From assembly GCF_020360975.1 (NCBI RefSeq), contig NW_025408674.1, positions 310,001 through 374,000 of the forward strand: 64,000 bases of DNA. The letters are read 5' to 3'. The DNA comes from Hirsutella rhossiliensis (Eukaryota; Ascomycota; Sordariomycetes; Hypocreales; Ophiocordycipitaceae). The position numbers and the translations under genes were made by a program. Below are positions 19,428 through 30,659 of the stretch, one piece after another (the first letter of the stretch is position 1; every line of letters begins with the position of its first letter). Below the pieces are notes generated by a model. It did not search any database, was not told where the DNA came from, and saw only the letters and a list, made by a program, of their open reading frames with translations.

Positions 19428-20231
19428 TGTTACGGCCAGGCACATACGAGCCTTGACGGCTATAAAGATGTATTGGCACTATGAACGAAGACTCAAAACT
19501 AAGGAGCAAGCAAGAAAGACTAGACTACACGACCGAGCTGGCCCTTATGTGCATATGCACGAGGTTACCTCAGCAAGCTCAGGCCATTAGTAAGGTCATG
19601 TGATGTCCTCGAACAAATGGCCTGAGGTCCGTGTCAATGATTTTGGGCGTGAGTCAAGATGAACACAACGCGTGTCCTACAACACGATAGAAAGATAAAA
19701 CCTGGCCGAGGAAAGCATTACGCCACGCTCAATAGAATCATACACAATTTGAACGGAATTTCTCTACGGTTCGTAGGCTATAGGGTGGAAGAGTGGCTGG
19801 GATGATGATTTCGCCAAAGTCTTAGCTCTCCACATACCAGAGTTTTCCACAAGATACACGCATCTGAGTGTTAAAAAAATATATTATCGGATAGGGAGTG
19901 CCTTAATGAACAGCCCAGTGAAATTAGGAGCATATGTAAAACACGTTGATGTGACCATTGATGGATATATGAAAAAGGGATACTCCAGAGTCGCGAAAAT
20001 TGTCGAATAGTCAGTGCGAGTGTTGGACAGAATCCTCAGGCCATTTGGTCGAGGAGCGCATGTGACTTACCGATTAGGTATAGTCCGCTCCGGTGGCGTA
20101 GTCATGACCAATGGCCTGAGCACTGCTGAGGTAAGCACGAGGTCGCACGTGGGCACGTGATGCTGCTTGGGCACGTGACACGTGTGAGGTTCTGCGCTGG
20201 TGTCTCTACGCTGGCGCGCAGGGTCGTGACA
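19428..20231 (-). repeat. 3' LTR of a gypsy element, split by a hAT MITE
   Basis: On the minus strand it runs from TGTCACGACC to GGCCGTAACA. It is preceded by a purine tract (complement of 20,232-20,243) and the tail of a coding frame, so it is a 3' LTR. Removing the 570-base insert and one 8-base duplication leaves about 226 bases. Its CGTAACA end matches the LTR at 14,677. Confidence 0.65.
19565..20134 (+). mobile_element. 570-base non-autonomous hAT-type element (MITE) with perfect 8-base duplication
   Basis: The ends are TTACCTCAGCA and TGCTGAGGTAA (11-base perfect inverted repeats). They extend to a longer imperfect repeat that includes GCTCAGGCCATT and AAATGGCCTGAGG. GCACGAGG lies on both sides (19,557-19,564 and 20,135-20,142). 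An 8-base duplication with short inverted ends is the hAT hallmark. The interior has no transposase frame. It is nested inside a gypsy LTR. Confidence 0.85.
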
Positions 20232-20243
20232 CTACCCCCCGTC
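20232..20243 (-). promoter_or_regulatory. polypurine tract of the gypsy remnant
   Basis: On the minus strand it reads GACGGGGGGTAG, immediately before the LTR start TGTCACGACC. This position primes plus-strand DNA synthesis in LTR retrotransposons. Confidence 0.6.
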
Positions 20244-20271
20244 TAAGGCCTTGATATGCGTATCAAGGTAG

Positions 20272-20463
20272 TCAGTCGTGGCGGCGGGTTCTTGGTTTCA
20301 CGGCTTTCTCTGCTGTGTCGTCATCGTCTCGTTCCTCGTAGCCCTCCTCCGCTGCAGCACATTCGATCCAGTATTGTAGGTTGACGGGTGGGCCTGCTGC
20401 GTCCGGTCTGAACTTGACGTTGAAGCCTTTCCTCAGTTCACCTTGCCCCCCGCCGACAAACAC
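20272..20463 (-). pseudogene. C-terminal tail of a gypsy polyprotein
   Basis: A 63-codon frame (RKGFNVKFRPDAAGPPVNLQ, then an acidic and basic tail ending RTRRHD) stops 28 bases before the polypurine tract and 3' LTR. That is where the end of a Gag-Pol frame belongs. No catalytic motif is left and upstream sequence is missing. The assignment rests on position. Confidence 0.45.
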
Positions 20464-20960
20464 GAAACAGACGCGACAGGGTAAAAGCAGAGGGATGTCG
20501 ATGACCTTCTAGGTCAGGCTGGTTGTGATAGCTTCTAGCAGCGTTGACTTGATCACTCAACGCTGGGGGGTGTGTCGCATATCAAGCCTGCCTAGGATGA
20601 TTATTCATGAAGTGGCGAAGTTACTCGCAACGCCGCTGTTGCCTGCTAGGCAACCGCTACTGCGTAATCACGCAACGGACCTTTCATTTGTGTATAAAGA
20701 GCTGCACAACTCCGTGCGTTCGTTCATTCACTTCTTGTTCTTTAGATAATTCTCATCAATTGCCTGATGCCATCTCTGACCCGTGTGGAGCCAAATGTCT
20801 GACAAAACTTCTAGGAGGCATCATCGACGCATCAGTGGCTTCCAGATGATCTGATCAGATGCTTCCATTCACTACCATTCCCTTCCATTCTCATATTCAG
20901 GCAGTCTATAAAGATCTCGCCTCTTTCCCACCTTAGATAGCAGAATCAAGAGTCTTCCAG
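20464..20960. other. stretch without a recognised gene
   Basis: Short frames only. TATA-like sites occur at about 20,692 (TGTATAAAG) and 20,907 (TCTATAAAG). The segment TAGATAGCAGAATCAAGAG at 20,935 recurs nearly unchanged at 21,557, so this is likely decayed element or LTR sequence. Confidence 0.4.
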
Positions 20961-20964
20961 TCCC

Positions 20965-21180
20965 TGATCTTTATGCCCACTTGCTCATCCTCCGTGCGAT
21001 AGAGGTTATTGAGTTTATCGAGCTCAAAAGATCTCACACTGGCAAACACGAGATAGTTGAGAAGACACTTGAGGAGCTCAGGCTCAAGCCAAAGCTTCTC
21101 GCCATTACGGGAGACAACGCCGCCAACAACGGCACGCTCTATTATTTGAAGACCAGACCACATTTCTCACGAAGAGAGCA
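20965..21180 (+). pseudogene. hAT transposase fragment (central part)
   Basis: The frame reads AIEVIEFIELKRSHTGKHEI, VEKTLEELRLKPKLLAITGD and NAANNGTL. The last motif (ITGDNAxNNGTL, with its Asp) is characteristic of fungal hAT transposases. It lies on the opposite strand to the N-terminal fragment at 17,050-17,310 and about 3.7 kb away. Either one element was broken and inverted by later insertions, or these are two separate copies. Confidence 0.75.
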
Positions 21181-22345
21181 TGCAAGTGGGCATTGATTGT
21201 GTAACGATGGGTATGATGTGTTGTATTCCGTTGTGTCTGTCCCTCTTGCAATGCCCTCTTCTAGGCTCCCTATTTATATCCCTTGGTTCCCTATTTGTTG
21301 CACTGTTACACTGGCACATCAATATCTACAAGCCTCATCAACCTTTCTTTTGCAAGGCTTATTCACCATTCCCTCAGCCGAGGCATATTCGGCCGTATAC
21401 TCAGCCAAGACTCATTTTGTCTTCCAGTCAACCTAGGCTAATGCAGGCAATTAACCTTCCTTTTGCCTACGCTTTTCACAGCCACAACCCAACAGCTGGG
21501 TTATTCATTCACTTCCACTGTTCTTCTAGCTATATAAGATCATTTACACTCCCTCTCTAGATAGAAGAATCAAGAGCTTTATTCCACTCAAGATTAATGC
21601 TTGCTGCCCATCTCGTACTGCAATACTATTGATATCCCCTTTTCAGTTGTATAGGTACAATATCTAGGGGGCTGGGCTCCTCTCCCCAGCCCCCCCTTTG
21701 CATACTGACTTTCCCTAGTCGCCGAGGGCTCTTTCAGCTTCCCCCGTATATGCAGTCTCTCTACAGCCTATGTGGCTGCCTAATGCGGTCTCCTAATAGT
21801 CTTCTGCAGCCGCAGAACTCTCTGCAGGCTGCCTTTCTGTCTAGCCCGTCGGGGCCCTTAGCTGTATACCCCTTATGGGACCCCGAGCTCAAGATCTCAG
21901 ACGTGCTTCGCGACAACATTCCAATTTCTGGGCAAGCTGGTAGATGGTGTGAATATACCCTCATTGTTTGTGTATATGCTAATATGCGTTCAGGCGAGAA
22001 TCCTCCTCCTCAACCCCCTGCTCCGGCGGAAGTTCCCACCGAGGCTACTACCGAGGCTCCCACCGAACCTCCTACCCCCCAAACCTCCTGCCTCCCAAGC
22101 CGATAAGTCTGCGATATCAACCCCCTGTCCAGATACAATGGAGGCTTCGGAGGATTGAGGCTCTACAAGTGTGTAACTGTGTACAATCGCGGATTCGAAC
22201 GCGTTGGACCGACATATTTTGAGGATTCGGCAGAGCTTTTGAAAGTGCTTATTTTCGGTCCATTTGCCTAGGACGGGCGGATCAGTATTTATGTAAGTTA
22301 ATTTTTGTAGTATTCGAGATTATCGAGAGACTTCTCAGAAGGCTA
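21181..22345. other. AT-rich stretch without a recognised gene
   Basis: Frames here are short and lack motifs. A Pro/Thr/Glu repeat (PTEATTEAPTEPPTPQ) is encoded at about 22,035-22,085 but has no supported gene around it. A GC-rich hairpin lies at 21,667. Confidence 0.4.
21667..21694 (+). other. 10-base-stem GC hairpin
   Basis: GGGGGCTGGG pairs with CCCAGCCCCC over an 8-base loop. It is isolated in AT-rich sequence and its role is unknown. Confidence 0.5.
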
Positions 22346-22347
22346 TA

Positions 22348-22447
22348 CCCGTTGGCGGGGCCTCTGGCAGCCAACTAAGGGGAAGGGGCCCCTTAGTTGG
22401 GCCCAAAATTCCCGGACAGCCCCAAAACTCCCGGACGCGCGCCTGGT
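22348..22447 (+). mobile_element. one end of a MITE related to 18,936-19,247
   Basis: It starts CCCGTTGG after TA (22,346-22,347). It then has the subterminal hairpin CCAACTAAGGGG/CCCCTTAGTTGG (22,371-22,400) and GGGCCCAAAATTCCCGGACA, matching the other MITE's arm in order and spacing. No opposite end is visible. Confidence 0.65.
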
Positions 22448-22494
22448 GGGCAAATCCGGGCAAATCCGGGCAAATCCGGGCAAATCCGGGCAAA
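22448..22494 (+). repeat. 10-base tandem repeat (GGGCAAATCC), 4.7 copies
   Basis: Perfect copies at 22,448, 22,458, 22,468 and 22,478, then a partial one. It lies just inside the MITE end. Confidence 0.9.
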
Positions 22495-22719
22495 CAGCCG
22501 CCACAGCATCCTATGAGTGTCTAGATAAATTTTCTGGACATGCAAATTGTAGAGCCAGTTGCCCTTATTATTTGAGGCTATTGACGATGCAGAAAACACG
22601 CGTTTTGCGGCGTTGCGCGGCGTTGAGGCGCGCATGTCACGCGCTTAAAGCTGTGGGTTGTACGATCTGAAACCGAAGTGGGGATCACGACGCGCGGCCA
22701 GAGGTATAAAATACTGCGC

Positions 22720-22762
22720 TACGCCTTGCACTTTAGTCTTTAGGGTTGTGGTGCAAGGCGTA
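22720..22762 (-). other. 12-base perfect hairpin, candidate Helitron 3' terminal hairpin
   Basis: TACGCCTTGCAC (22,720-22,731) is the exact reverse complement of GTGCAAGGCGTA (22,751-22,762), with a 19-base loop. It lies about 130 bases past the end of the helicase frame. The loop is longer than usual for Helitron ends. Confidence 0.5.
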
Positions 22763-22889
22763 CAATCAGCCGAAGGCTGCGAGTCTGGCTACCAGTCGAG
22801 CAGTCACCGAACAATCAATACAGTATCTACAATCATACAATCTGTGCCTTGGAAAGTGTCGTTCTTGTCGCGAGTAGCATCAAGTGGAG

Positions 22890-24721
22890 TTACGTATGCC
22901 CGTGGCCTGTCTTGTACGGATTCTGGGTGAGAACCTGTCGTTTGCGAAGTTGCTGATCCCTCATTTTCATCTTAATTCCTTCCGGTGGCGACGCATAAGT
23001 CAGGTGGTTGCGGTCAAACGGGGCATCCAGCATCAGACCCTGCAGCGTTTTCACACGCGAGACGGCCACGTAGCTCAATCCGGTCTGAAAGTCACGGCAG
23101 GACAGATCCGTCACGATCGTGTCTTCGGTGATGCTCTGCGACTTGTGAACTGTAATGGCGTAACACACGATCAGGAAACTGCGTACGAGTGCAGAGTGTG
23201 GCTCCGACGAGGAAGTCCCTGTCTACTGGCAGAATGGGGACAATCTTCCTGCCATCTGCGGTGGTCAGGAATACCGGCCCCGTGTACTTGTCAAACTCCA
23301 TCATGATCACGCAGGGAGGGTCTTGCATGGGGTCAGCTCCAGGCGCCCAGGCGATATCGTATACCGTACCGCGTGCGCCGTTGCAGAGGCCAACTGGCTG
23401 CCAAAGGTTGGACGTCAGCATCAGACGGGCGCCAATGCATACGGAATCTGCTTCGCAAGGTTGCCCGCCTTGTCGTCCGGAGCAGCTGTCGCGCCGGGGC
23501 CAACGTTTGTAGCGATGACCTGGATGACTGGTCGGTTGAGGCGGTCAAGGTGGTAATGGTTATATTCGTTCACCCGGTCTTTCGTGGCGTATACCCGTAA
23601 GGCGTCGGCGAACCTGGCGACCTCTTGATCGTCTAGCTTTGCCTGCACGCGGCCAGAGAGAAGTTTCCAGGACTCGTAGGATAGTTGGAGCAGCCGCAGT
23701 TCCCCGAGAGAGCCTTGCGAAAGGCCGCCTGGTCATCGCCGCACTGCCGCTGAACAACGCTCAGGAAGACAGTCTTATCGAAGCGCATATACGCGTTCCT
23801 TCCCTTGATCTCTACTCCCTGCACCTCTTTGTCGTAGTATAGCGGTTTCTGTAGAACAGGAGGAAGCTGGAAGAAGTCGCCCACCAAAAGGACATTGAGT
23901 CCGCCAAAGAACTCCTCGTTCCTATGCGGAAATGCCTCGCGGAGACGGTCGTCAATCCAGGATAGCATACGCAGTCCCAGCATGCTTTTCTCGTCGATGA
24001 TTAGGTACTGAATATCCTTCAGTTTCTTCTGGAGCTGGGCTTTGTCGATGGCGGAGAGCGGCCTGAAGTCCTTGTTGATCGGGAGGTGAAGCAGCGAGTG
24101 CAAAGTAGTGCCTGATATCTGATTCCCTGCGACGCCTGTCGGTGCGGCACGCCAGACAGGTGTCCCTCTCCCACGTGTCGCAGCCTGGAGGTGCGCCGAG
24201 AGCAGGTTGATGAGATATGACTTGCCTGTGCCACCGCCACCATCCACATGGAGTAGCAACTGGGAACGGTCCTGGGCGAGAAAGTGACCCATCACCGTGT
24301 CATACACTATGCGCTGCTCTGGATTCAGGGCATCGCGTGCTTCCAAGGGCTGATGCTCCACATCAAGGTGAAAGGAGCTTTCCGCCTTGCGTTGCTCCCA
24401 GTAGTTGCCGCTGAGAATGTCGTCGTTGGTGTATCGTCCGACGTGAGGAGTCCAGTCATAATTCACGTCGATATTTCGCCGGCCAAGTACGTCGATGTCT
24501 TCTTCCTCCAGCGGCCGGTCTGGCAGCATGTGGGCGAGCTCATGCCAGTCCTCCTCTGCGATGGGCTCGTCATGCACCTCCTGCACAAACTCATCGTCCT
24601 CCGCCTGGAGCTCGTTTGTCCCCACCTCCCCCGTAATGGTCGTCCTCATGGAAATGGTGTCGCCGCCGACAGCACTGGTACGCCGCAACAAAGGACTCAC
24701 ACAGCTGCCCGTCCACAGCAA
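22890..24721 (-). pseudogene. Helitron A PIF1-like helicase region
   Basis: The first piece (23,633-24,721) carries Walker A GGGGTGKS, the sequence TLHSLLHLP, Walker B LIIDEKSMLG and motif III GDFFQLPPV. The next pieces (23,421-23,648; 23,092-23,421; 22,890-23,168) carry the nucleic-acid-binding core (LCNGARGTVYDI) and the last motifs (ITVHKSQSITEDTIV; YVAVSRVKTLQGLML). PIF1 is a 5'-to-3' DNA helicase, here unwinding the strand to be transferred. Three frame shifts break the chain. It follows directly on the Rep region as one polypeptide in intact relatives. Confidence 0.85.
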
Positions 24722-27680
24722 GCAACTCCTCCGGAGCGCGGTGCGGATGGGCCATCATCAACTTGACACGGCAGAAGTCATGAAACTGGGTTGAGGTTTC
24801 CACTGGCCTGTACCGAGGAAAGTAGGACAGAACCCTCTTCTTCGCGTTCGCACCGAGTCTCCTCCATGTCTTGAGATTGTACAGCTGCAGGTACTCGAGA
24901 TAAGTAATACTCTCATGCTGGTCATTTCTCTGCAGATATTTCCGGTAGCTGCCGACAGCCTCTCTGACATCATCATCGACGCGGTAGGACCGTGCATGCT
25001 GCTCTGACGGGCGGCAGTCGACGTACACAACCATCCGAGTCCCTTCCTGCAGAGGGATGTTGAGCAGCAAGTGGGAAATTTCCTGCGCTGAATAATCTCT
25101 CTCGGCAATCAACTTATTCATAAGGCGAGAGGAGAAAGACAACAGGGGTTGGTGGTGTGCTGTATGCGGCAAAACCTGATCCGCCAGCCTGCAGTAAGGC
25201 TCTGTCTTCTTCTCCGATTTGCTGCAATACTTGGCAGCGTACGTAATGACTGCTTGCAAGCTGGTGCATGGAGATATGTCAATGTTGGCCAGCCATCCCA
25301 GAATGATGGCAGGGTTGAAATGATTCATAAGGCTGTCGTTGCGGGCCGCCTCGAAGATGTAGTACGACTTGCCTTCCTTCCTGATGACCGCGGCCAGCTC
25401 TCGCAAGGCACGGGGAAGTCAAACGACACTCCCTTTCCGGATTGGCTGCGTTGGCCGCCTCAATATCGGCAGCAGATCCTTCCATGTCCCTCGCCAGGTC
25501 GCCGCTTCCTTTTCTGACACGCAAGCAGTACGTGGTATTGCATCTGTGGCGCTGGCAACGGTTGACAATTTGCGAGAGCCGCAGGAATGTCATCTCCACG
25601 CCCAGCGGATCTACGCTCAGCGGGTTACCCTCCCCCCGAGGCACAGTCCTACGGGGCTCCGGGTTCACGGCCGTGATGTGGAAGCCCCACGTGCGTGCAA
25701 ACAGGTCTCGAGCGGCTTCGTCCTCCATGTCGGCGGCGGGGCCCTCCTTCATCCAGTACAGACCGTGGTTGTGCGGACTACCACGCCCTTGCCATTCGTA
25801 CCGATCCCAGTAATCCGTGACGTTGAACTTCTTCCGCAACACGATATCTCGAAAGAAGCAGTATCGGCGGTAGAAGTGGAAAGCAGCAATGTGAGGGTTC
25901 TGTCGCAATAAGTACCGCGACAATGCCATCCTCTCCGGCTCGGAAACGCGCAGCCATTCTCCATATCGGGGCATGTGCTGGTAGAGGCTCCGCCAGTGCA
26001 AATCGGCTGGGCTGAATGTGATAAATGCGCCAGGACAGCCCAGGCTGTATGCATACGCCTCGAGGTCCTGCCTCTTTCTGTTCCAAAAGGGGCGCGTACC
26101 GCGAATCGACACCGCATGCCTTGTGATCGAGTTGATCAGCGCCTGCGCCTCGGGATCTTCGCTGTGTTCAAGTGCCTGAATAAGCTGCTCTCGCGTGAGT
26201 TGTTCGCGGGTGCCGTCATGTTGCTTCACGAAGAATCTCGACCGCGCGCGTGCTTGGGACCGCATCAGAGTGTTGAACGCGACAAAACGGAAGGTCGGGT
26301 GCCGTGCAAAACGGCCGTCGTGCCACCGCATCGCGTGCTCGATGTAATCCTTGTACTCAATTGACCGCAAGCGAGGTTCCACAAAGTCGGCTCTGCCGTC
26401 TGGAAAGAGGCAGGGGAATGCCAAGGAGAGCAGGGCATGAGAGCGATTGAACTCATTGATCGGCGTGTGCCGTATATTCGGCAGCCGCAGCCCGTGCTGC
26501 CCCGCCCTGGGAGCCTGTGGCGAGAGGAAGCCTTGCGTTCGCTTCTGGTTCGCCCGCGAGAACAGACCGCAGAGCATCGAGCTCCGTGTCCTTGGCCAAC
26601 AGGTCAGGCACCGCAGCCGCGTCCTCTAGCTCAGGCTCTGCCTCCTGATCTTCCTCCGGTCCCACATCGGCAGCCTCCACCTGACTTTGGGGGATGGCAT
26701 CCACCGCATTGCCGTCCTCGGGCAGTTGGCTCAGTCGCTCTTCGTCGATGACGATGCATCGATAGCCAGGATGATGATGGCGGAGGTAGTCAAGCCATAT
26801 CATAACCGCCTGGCGGCGCACACGGAACTGGCGGGTGAATTGCCGACTGAGATTGGCGTGTGACGACGTGTTGGCAGGACGCAGCAACACCGTGTTCAAC
26901 TCCCGCGGCAGAAGCGGGAGCTGGTTGTACACCAAGCCAACCTCGCGGAGAAAGTGAACGACGTGCCCCCGATACTTGTACTGCTGTCCCCGCACCAGCA
27001 TGATATTGACGTGGACGTGCACGCGAGCGATCAACGACTCTTCAGTAGGCGTAAGCTCAGGCAATCGGGCCGGCACAGGGCCAAAGTCGAGTTGATTTTC
27101 GGCAGAGAAGAAATAAGGTTCGTCGGGGCCACGCTTCTCATCCTTTCGATAGCAACGCGAGCAAATGCCGTCATAATCTATTTCCATCTGAAACCAACAC
27201 TCGCGGCATCGGCTGCAGTATTCCATCTGGTCATTGTCAAGCTTAGTCCAGAACTCGCGCAGGGTGGCCTTATCGCGGTCGGTCAAGGCACAAGCGTCGA
27301 GGTCGCCATTCCACACCGGATCTTGCGCATGGAAGACCGCCAATTCTTCCGGTGGAATTATCACTGGACTCCGAAGACGTCGTGGCGGTCTCGACGATCG
27401 TGTTTCTCTCCGAGACCTTCTTGGCCGCCCTCCTGTACCTGGGGCGGGACCTCGGCGACCACGCCTTGGCCGTGCGGACGGCTGCGGCGGCCGACGGCGA
27501 AGTGGGCTTCTATCCACAGAATCATTGTTCCTGTCACCGTCCTCGTCTTCCTCACCAGGTTCAGAGTCCGGCTCGATCCCCAATCGCTCGAGATACCTGC
27601 GTGGTCGAGCGGGTGAAAGCAGGACGTTGACATAATCCTCAGCGTCAATATCAGACTCTGAGAACTGGCCTGTCGTCTCC
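24591..27680 (-). pseudogene. Helitron A DUF6570-like and Rep (HUH nuclease) region
   Basis: Piece 26,453-27,583 has a basic Arg/Pro-rich start, zinc CxxC pairs (YCSRCREC, ICSRCYRK) and a DUF6570-like core (LTPTEESLIARVHVHVNIML). Its frame extends upstream to about 27,662 (SESDIDAEDYVNVLLSPARP). Piece 25,279-26,577 is Helitron_like_N with the metal site GRGSPHNHGLYWM (HUH motif). Piece 24,591-25,406 carries the nicking Tyr region (VITYAAKYCSKSE). The enzyme would cleave and join single-stranded ends through a Tyr-DNA link. Two or more frame shifts break it. Confidence 0.85.
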
Positions 27681-27908
27681 TTCCTTAGGTATCATACCCC
27701 ACCTTGAAACCCACCCGTCCGTAGTCGATCTGGGCTCGCATCTATGTTCCATGGTCAGCCCGTAGAAGCTATTGCGAACCACAGCACGAGGATAAATACA
27801 TTCTCCAGCCAACTCCGAGCCTTGTAAGACGCCCAGCTGAGATATCGTTGGCGTCAGTGACACAACCTCCTGCGCGACGTCGTGACCGGTGGTCGCGCTG
27901 GATCGCGG

Positions 27909-28571
27909 CTACCTTGGTCCTTGCCCTGGCTTTCGAGGATCATCTTGAGAGTTCTTCCCCTTATGGAATCTAGCAGCCACATAAGAGTAATCTATACCAC
28001 TTGTGCTGCTTCTCGCAGACAAGCCTGAGTGTGGCGCGGCCTGCTCAGTCGTCGACTGCATCAAGGGTGGCGCAAGAGTCCGAAAGGAGCGGGCACTTCC
28101 TTGGCTTGGTGGAATTGGCGTCCCCAGCACTACCCGCGGCTGGTCAATCGACTCTTCGAAAGACCTCGCCGTATGACGCCCCAGTAACGTCTCTGATGAC
28201 GCAGGCCGGGTTCCAGATCTGTTCTGCGCAGGCGATAATCCGACGACTGGGTCGGTTCTCTTTGATGCGGGTCTCTGAGGCGAGGGAGGACGGATTGCGA
28301 CGTCCCTCAAGGTCTGGGTCGCGCCTCTGGACCTGGAGTACTTCAATTGATCAGCATTGAACACCTCACGGAGTTAGGGATAAAAGCCAACATGAGAGGC
28401 GCGCTGATTGCGGCAGCTCAGGCAGCTCCTGGTGTGCCCAACCGACTTCCGTCTGCCGAGGAAGTCTTCCGCGAGTTTCTCTTCGCGACAGCGAATGCAC
28501 ACGATGGAAACTACCCCATCTTGGGCCCCTCGATGAGTAGGTACGGGACTCATTGTAAACGAAAGAAACAA
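27909..28571 (-). pseudogene. Helitron A N-terminal region with CxxC zinc motif
   Basis: From ATG 28,571, CIRCREEKLAEDFLGRR then CLSCRNQRA form a CxxC...CxxC zinc-ribbon-like motif, often seen at the start of fungal Helitron proteins. After a frame change near 28,370 a Ser/Pro-rich stretch (27,909-28,364) continues towards the DUF6570-like region. The sequence between 27,680 and 27,909 is unassigned and may contain an intron. Confidence 0.5.
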
Positions 28572-28710
28572 CAGAAAGACGCGGTGTGATCGCCATGCTC
28601 AGGGGCGGCTACGAAGATTGGACCCATTTTTTCGGGAGTCATCATCCAGTTGAGTTACGTTTTACAAAACCTCAACCAATCAGAAGCCGAAAAACTTAAC
28701 GAATCCCTGT

Positions 28711-28790
28711 CAGCACCACGAGAGGAAGGCTCGCCAGCCGCGGCTCGCGCAAAGAAGCCTTTCGGAACGAAATTTGGCGACAAGAGAACC
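28711..28790 (+). repeat. left (5') end of family-B Helitron copy 1
   Basis: Similarity to the left end of copy 2 begins here: GAGAGGAAGGCTCGCC, then the near-palindrome AGCCGCGGCT and CCTTTCGGAACGAAA. The last part is the counterpart of the GCCTTGAGGAACGAA repeat at the left end of copy 3. Confidence 0.55.
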
Positions 28791-29249
28791 GGAGAAGAGT
28801 TGGCTACAGAAGAGAGAGAGTTGGCGACAGTAGATAGGAGACAGGAAGAAGAGTGAGGTCGAGATACGAGACACGGCGAGAGACGTAGAGCATTATCGTG
28901 AGTGAAACCGAGACAGAGCGTCGGGGAGGCAGGCTAGGCCGCTGGAGGGAGATTTTGTTTAAAAGGCGCAAACTCAAAGGGCGTGGAGAGACGGCAGGGT
29001 TGAAGAGAGATGTGAGTGGGTAATGCATGTCTGGGCGAGTGGAAGGCTCGGAAAATTTACATGTGCTACCGGTATAAGTCGTAGGTATAAACAGAATAAG
29101 GAGTATATTGGGGAAGTTTTGACTTGATCGTCTTCATGAAAAGGAGAACAAGAAGAGAAGAGAATGTGCTATTCGAGCCTTTGGCAGTTGATTTTGAGGA
29201 TGATGAGACATGTTGTCATGTTGTATTGTTTCGTTTGATGCTTTAAAGT

Positions 29250-30659
29250 TTAGAGAATATTCTTGGGCGGACGTCGGGCGCGCAGTGGTCTGGAAGATAT
29301 CGACGCGGGAGGTCTGATAGAGCCAGATGCGGATGTGTCTTGGTGATTGACCTGTTCGGTGTCCGTCTCTGACTCTGCGGGTCTTCCGGGGACAGAAAGG
29401 AGGAGGTATCGGATTTGGGAGTCTTGACCGTCACAGTCGGTGATTATGGTGGAAGTTTCGGGAGAAAGTCGCGGTCTCTTGGTTGGGGTTTGGTAGGGAT
29501 CGGGCATTGACCGACTTGATGCCAGCATAAGGGGATCGACTGGGCCAGAAGCATGCGGCGTGGGGGAGGCGGGGCTTTGGGCGGCCTTGGGTTTCTTCGT
29601 AGAGGTAAACCTGGCCAACGCAACGCTATAGTCCGAGGATTGCCGACCGCGCTCTTGGGTGTCGTCGGCAGTAGTTGTGTTGCAGAAGCCTGGTCGGACA
29701 TGGCCTTGTCGTGGAAAGTCCACGTGTCGGGGACGACGATGAAGATATAGTCTTGGTCGAAAGCCGGGGCATGTTTCATGATCTGGTGATCCAGTAAGCC
29801 GGCGATTTTGCCCGTACAGGTGAAGAGAGCGTTCGACTGGAACTGGCTGTCGCGCCTCTCGGTCATCTTCTTTCATAGGAGGTCCAAGGATTAGCGTGAA
29901 TGGGAAGATGACGAAAACTTGGAAGGGTGAAAGCCCTTGAAGGGGGTTTTGCCGGGAATCCCAGGACAAATAAAGGTGGAGAGCTGGACAAAGCCGCAGC
30001 AGCTCAGCTGGGTGTCGTCAAGGGCCGCAGCCGAGTTTCCATGCAGGAGGTCGCGGCCGGAGCCGATGACAGGTCCCATGAAGGAGACAATGGGTTGTAT
30101 CGTTGGGAAAGTATCCACCGAGCTGAGGTGCGAGTGACAATTCTATGGATATCGTCAGGAGGGCAGTGGCGACAGAGATTTGGAGCATAGACTCACGGTT
30201 GGTAGCTGTGATCGCGGACTATAAGCGCGGGGACGGTGTATTCTGTGATGTTATCATCGTCCGACTCAAGCCATCACGTCGCTCGATTTCCCACGTCAGG
30301 GCAAAGGATGAACACGGCCGACCATGAAGAACCATTGCTCGGTCCATTCCGAGGAGATTATCTGTTGGTTGTATATGGAAATATTAAGGCTGAAGAAGAT
30401 GCAGGTCGATGGATTGCCAGTATCTGACCGGATTGCTGCATACTCCGGAGTCGACAGCCATGAGGGCGTGGGAAGGAAGACCCTCGCTAGGGTTTCTGCG
30501 TTGAGTCCTTTGACACGATGCTCATTCTGGTAGGCGAACCTAGCCGGGCAGCCGGGCTGGACAAAGGCCATCATGGACATGTCGGCGCCAGCATTTTCTG
30601 GCTGTCAAGAGGTTGCCGAGGGAGGACGAGGTATCGACGTTGAGCTGGGAGGCCGACAT
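29250..30659 (-). pseudogene. Helitron-associated accessory gene, copy 1 (unknown function)
   Basis: Start ATG 30,659 (MSASQLNVDTSSS), matching the start in the other copies. Exon 1 holds DMSMMAFVQPGCPARFAYQN, EHRVKGLNAETLARVFLPTP, EWTEQWFFMVGRVHP and ALIVRDHSYQ. A 54-base intron (30,143-30,196; GTGAGT donor, CTGAC branch, TAG acceptor) follows. Exon 2 holds LSCCGFVQLSTFICPGIPGK, FVIFPF, LFTCTGKIAGLLDHQIM and DYIFIVVPDTWTF. The tail is Ser/Pro-rich with a basic NLS-like TPTKRPRL and ends PPKNIL. Frame breaks occur near 30,300, 30,120 and 29,890. Alternating beta-like strands with TCTGKIAGLLD could be an OB fold as in RPA; that is inference. Confidence 0.7.

Larger units (their letters stand above)
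22720..28600 (-). mobile_element. Helitron A (rolling-circle transposon)
   Basis: On the minus strand one broken gene runs from about 28,571 to 22,890. It has an N-terminal CxxC zinc motif, a DUF6570-like region, a Helitron_like_N Rep domain and a PIF1-family helicase, the standard RepHel layout. A 12-base-stem hairpin follows at 22,720-22,762, where a Helitron 3' end is expected. A clear CTRR terminus and 5' TC could not be fixed. It belongs to a different family from the four copies to its right: the helicase differs throughout and no accessory gene is present. Confidence 0.8.

Noticed and set aside
21197..21560. A protein gene with hydrophobic segments
   Set aside because: AT-rich frames in two phases with no conserved motif. 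Hydrophobicity follows from T-rich composition.
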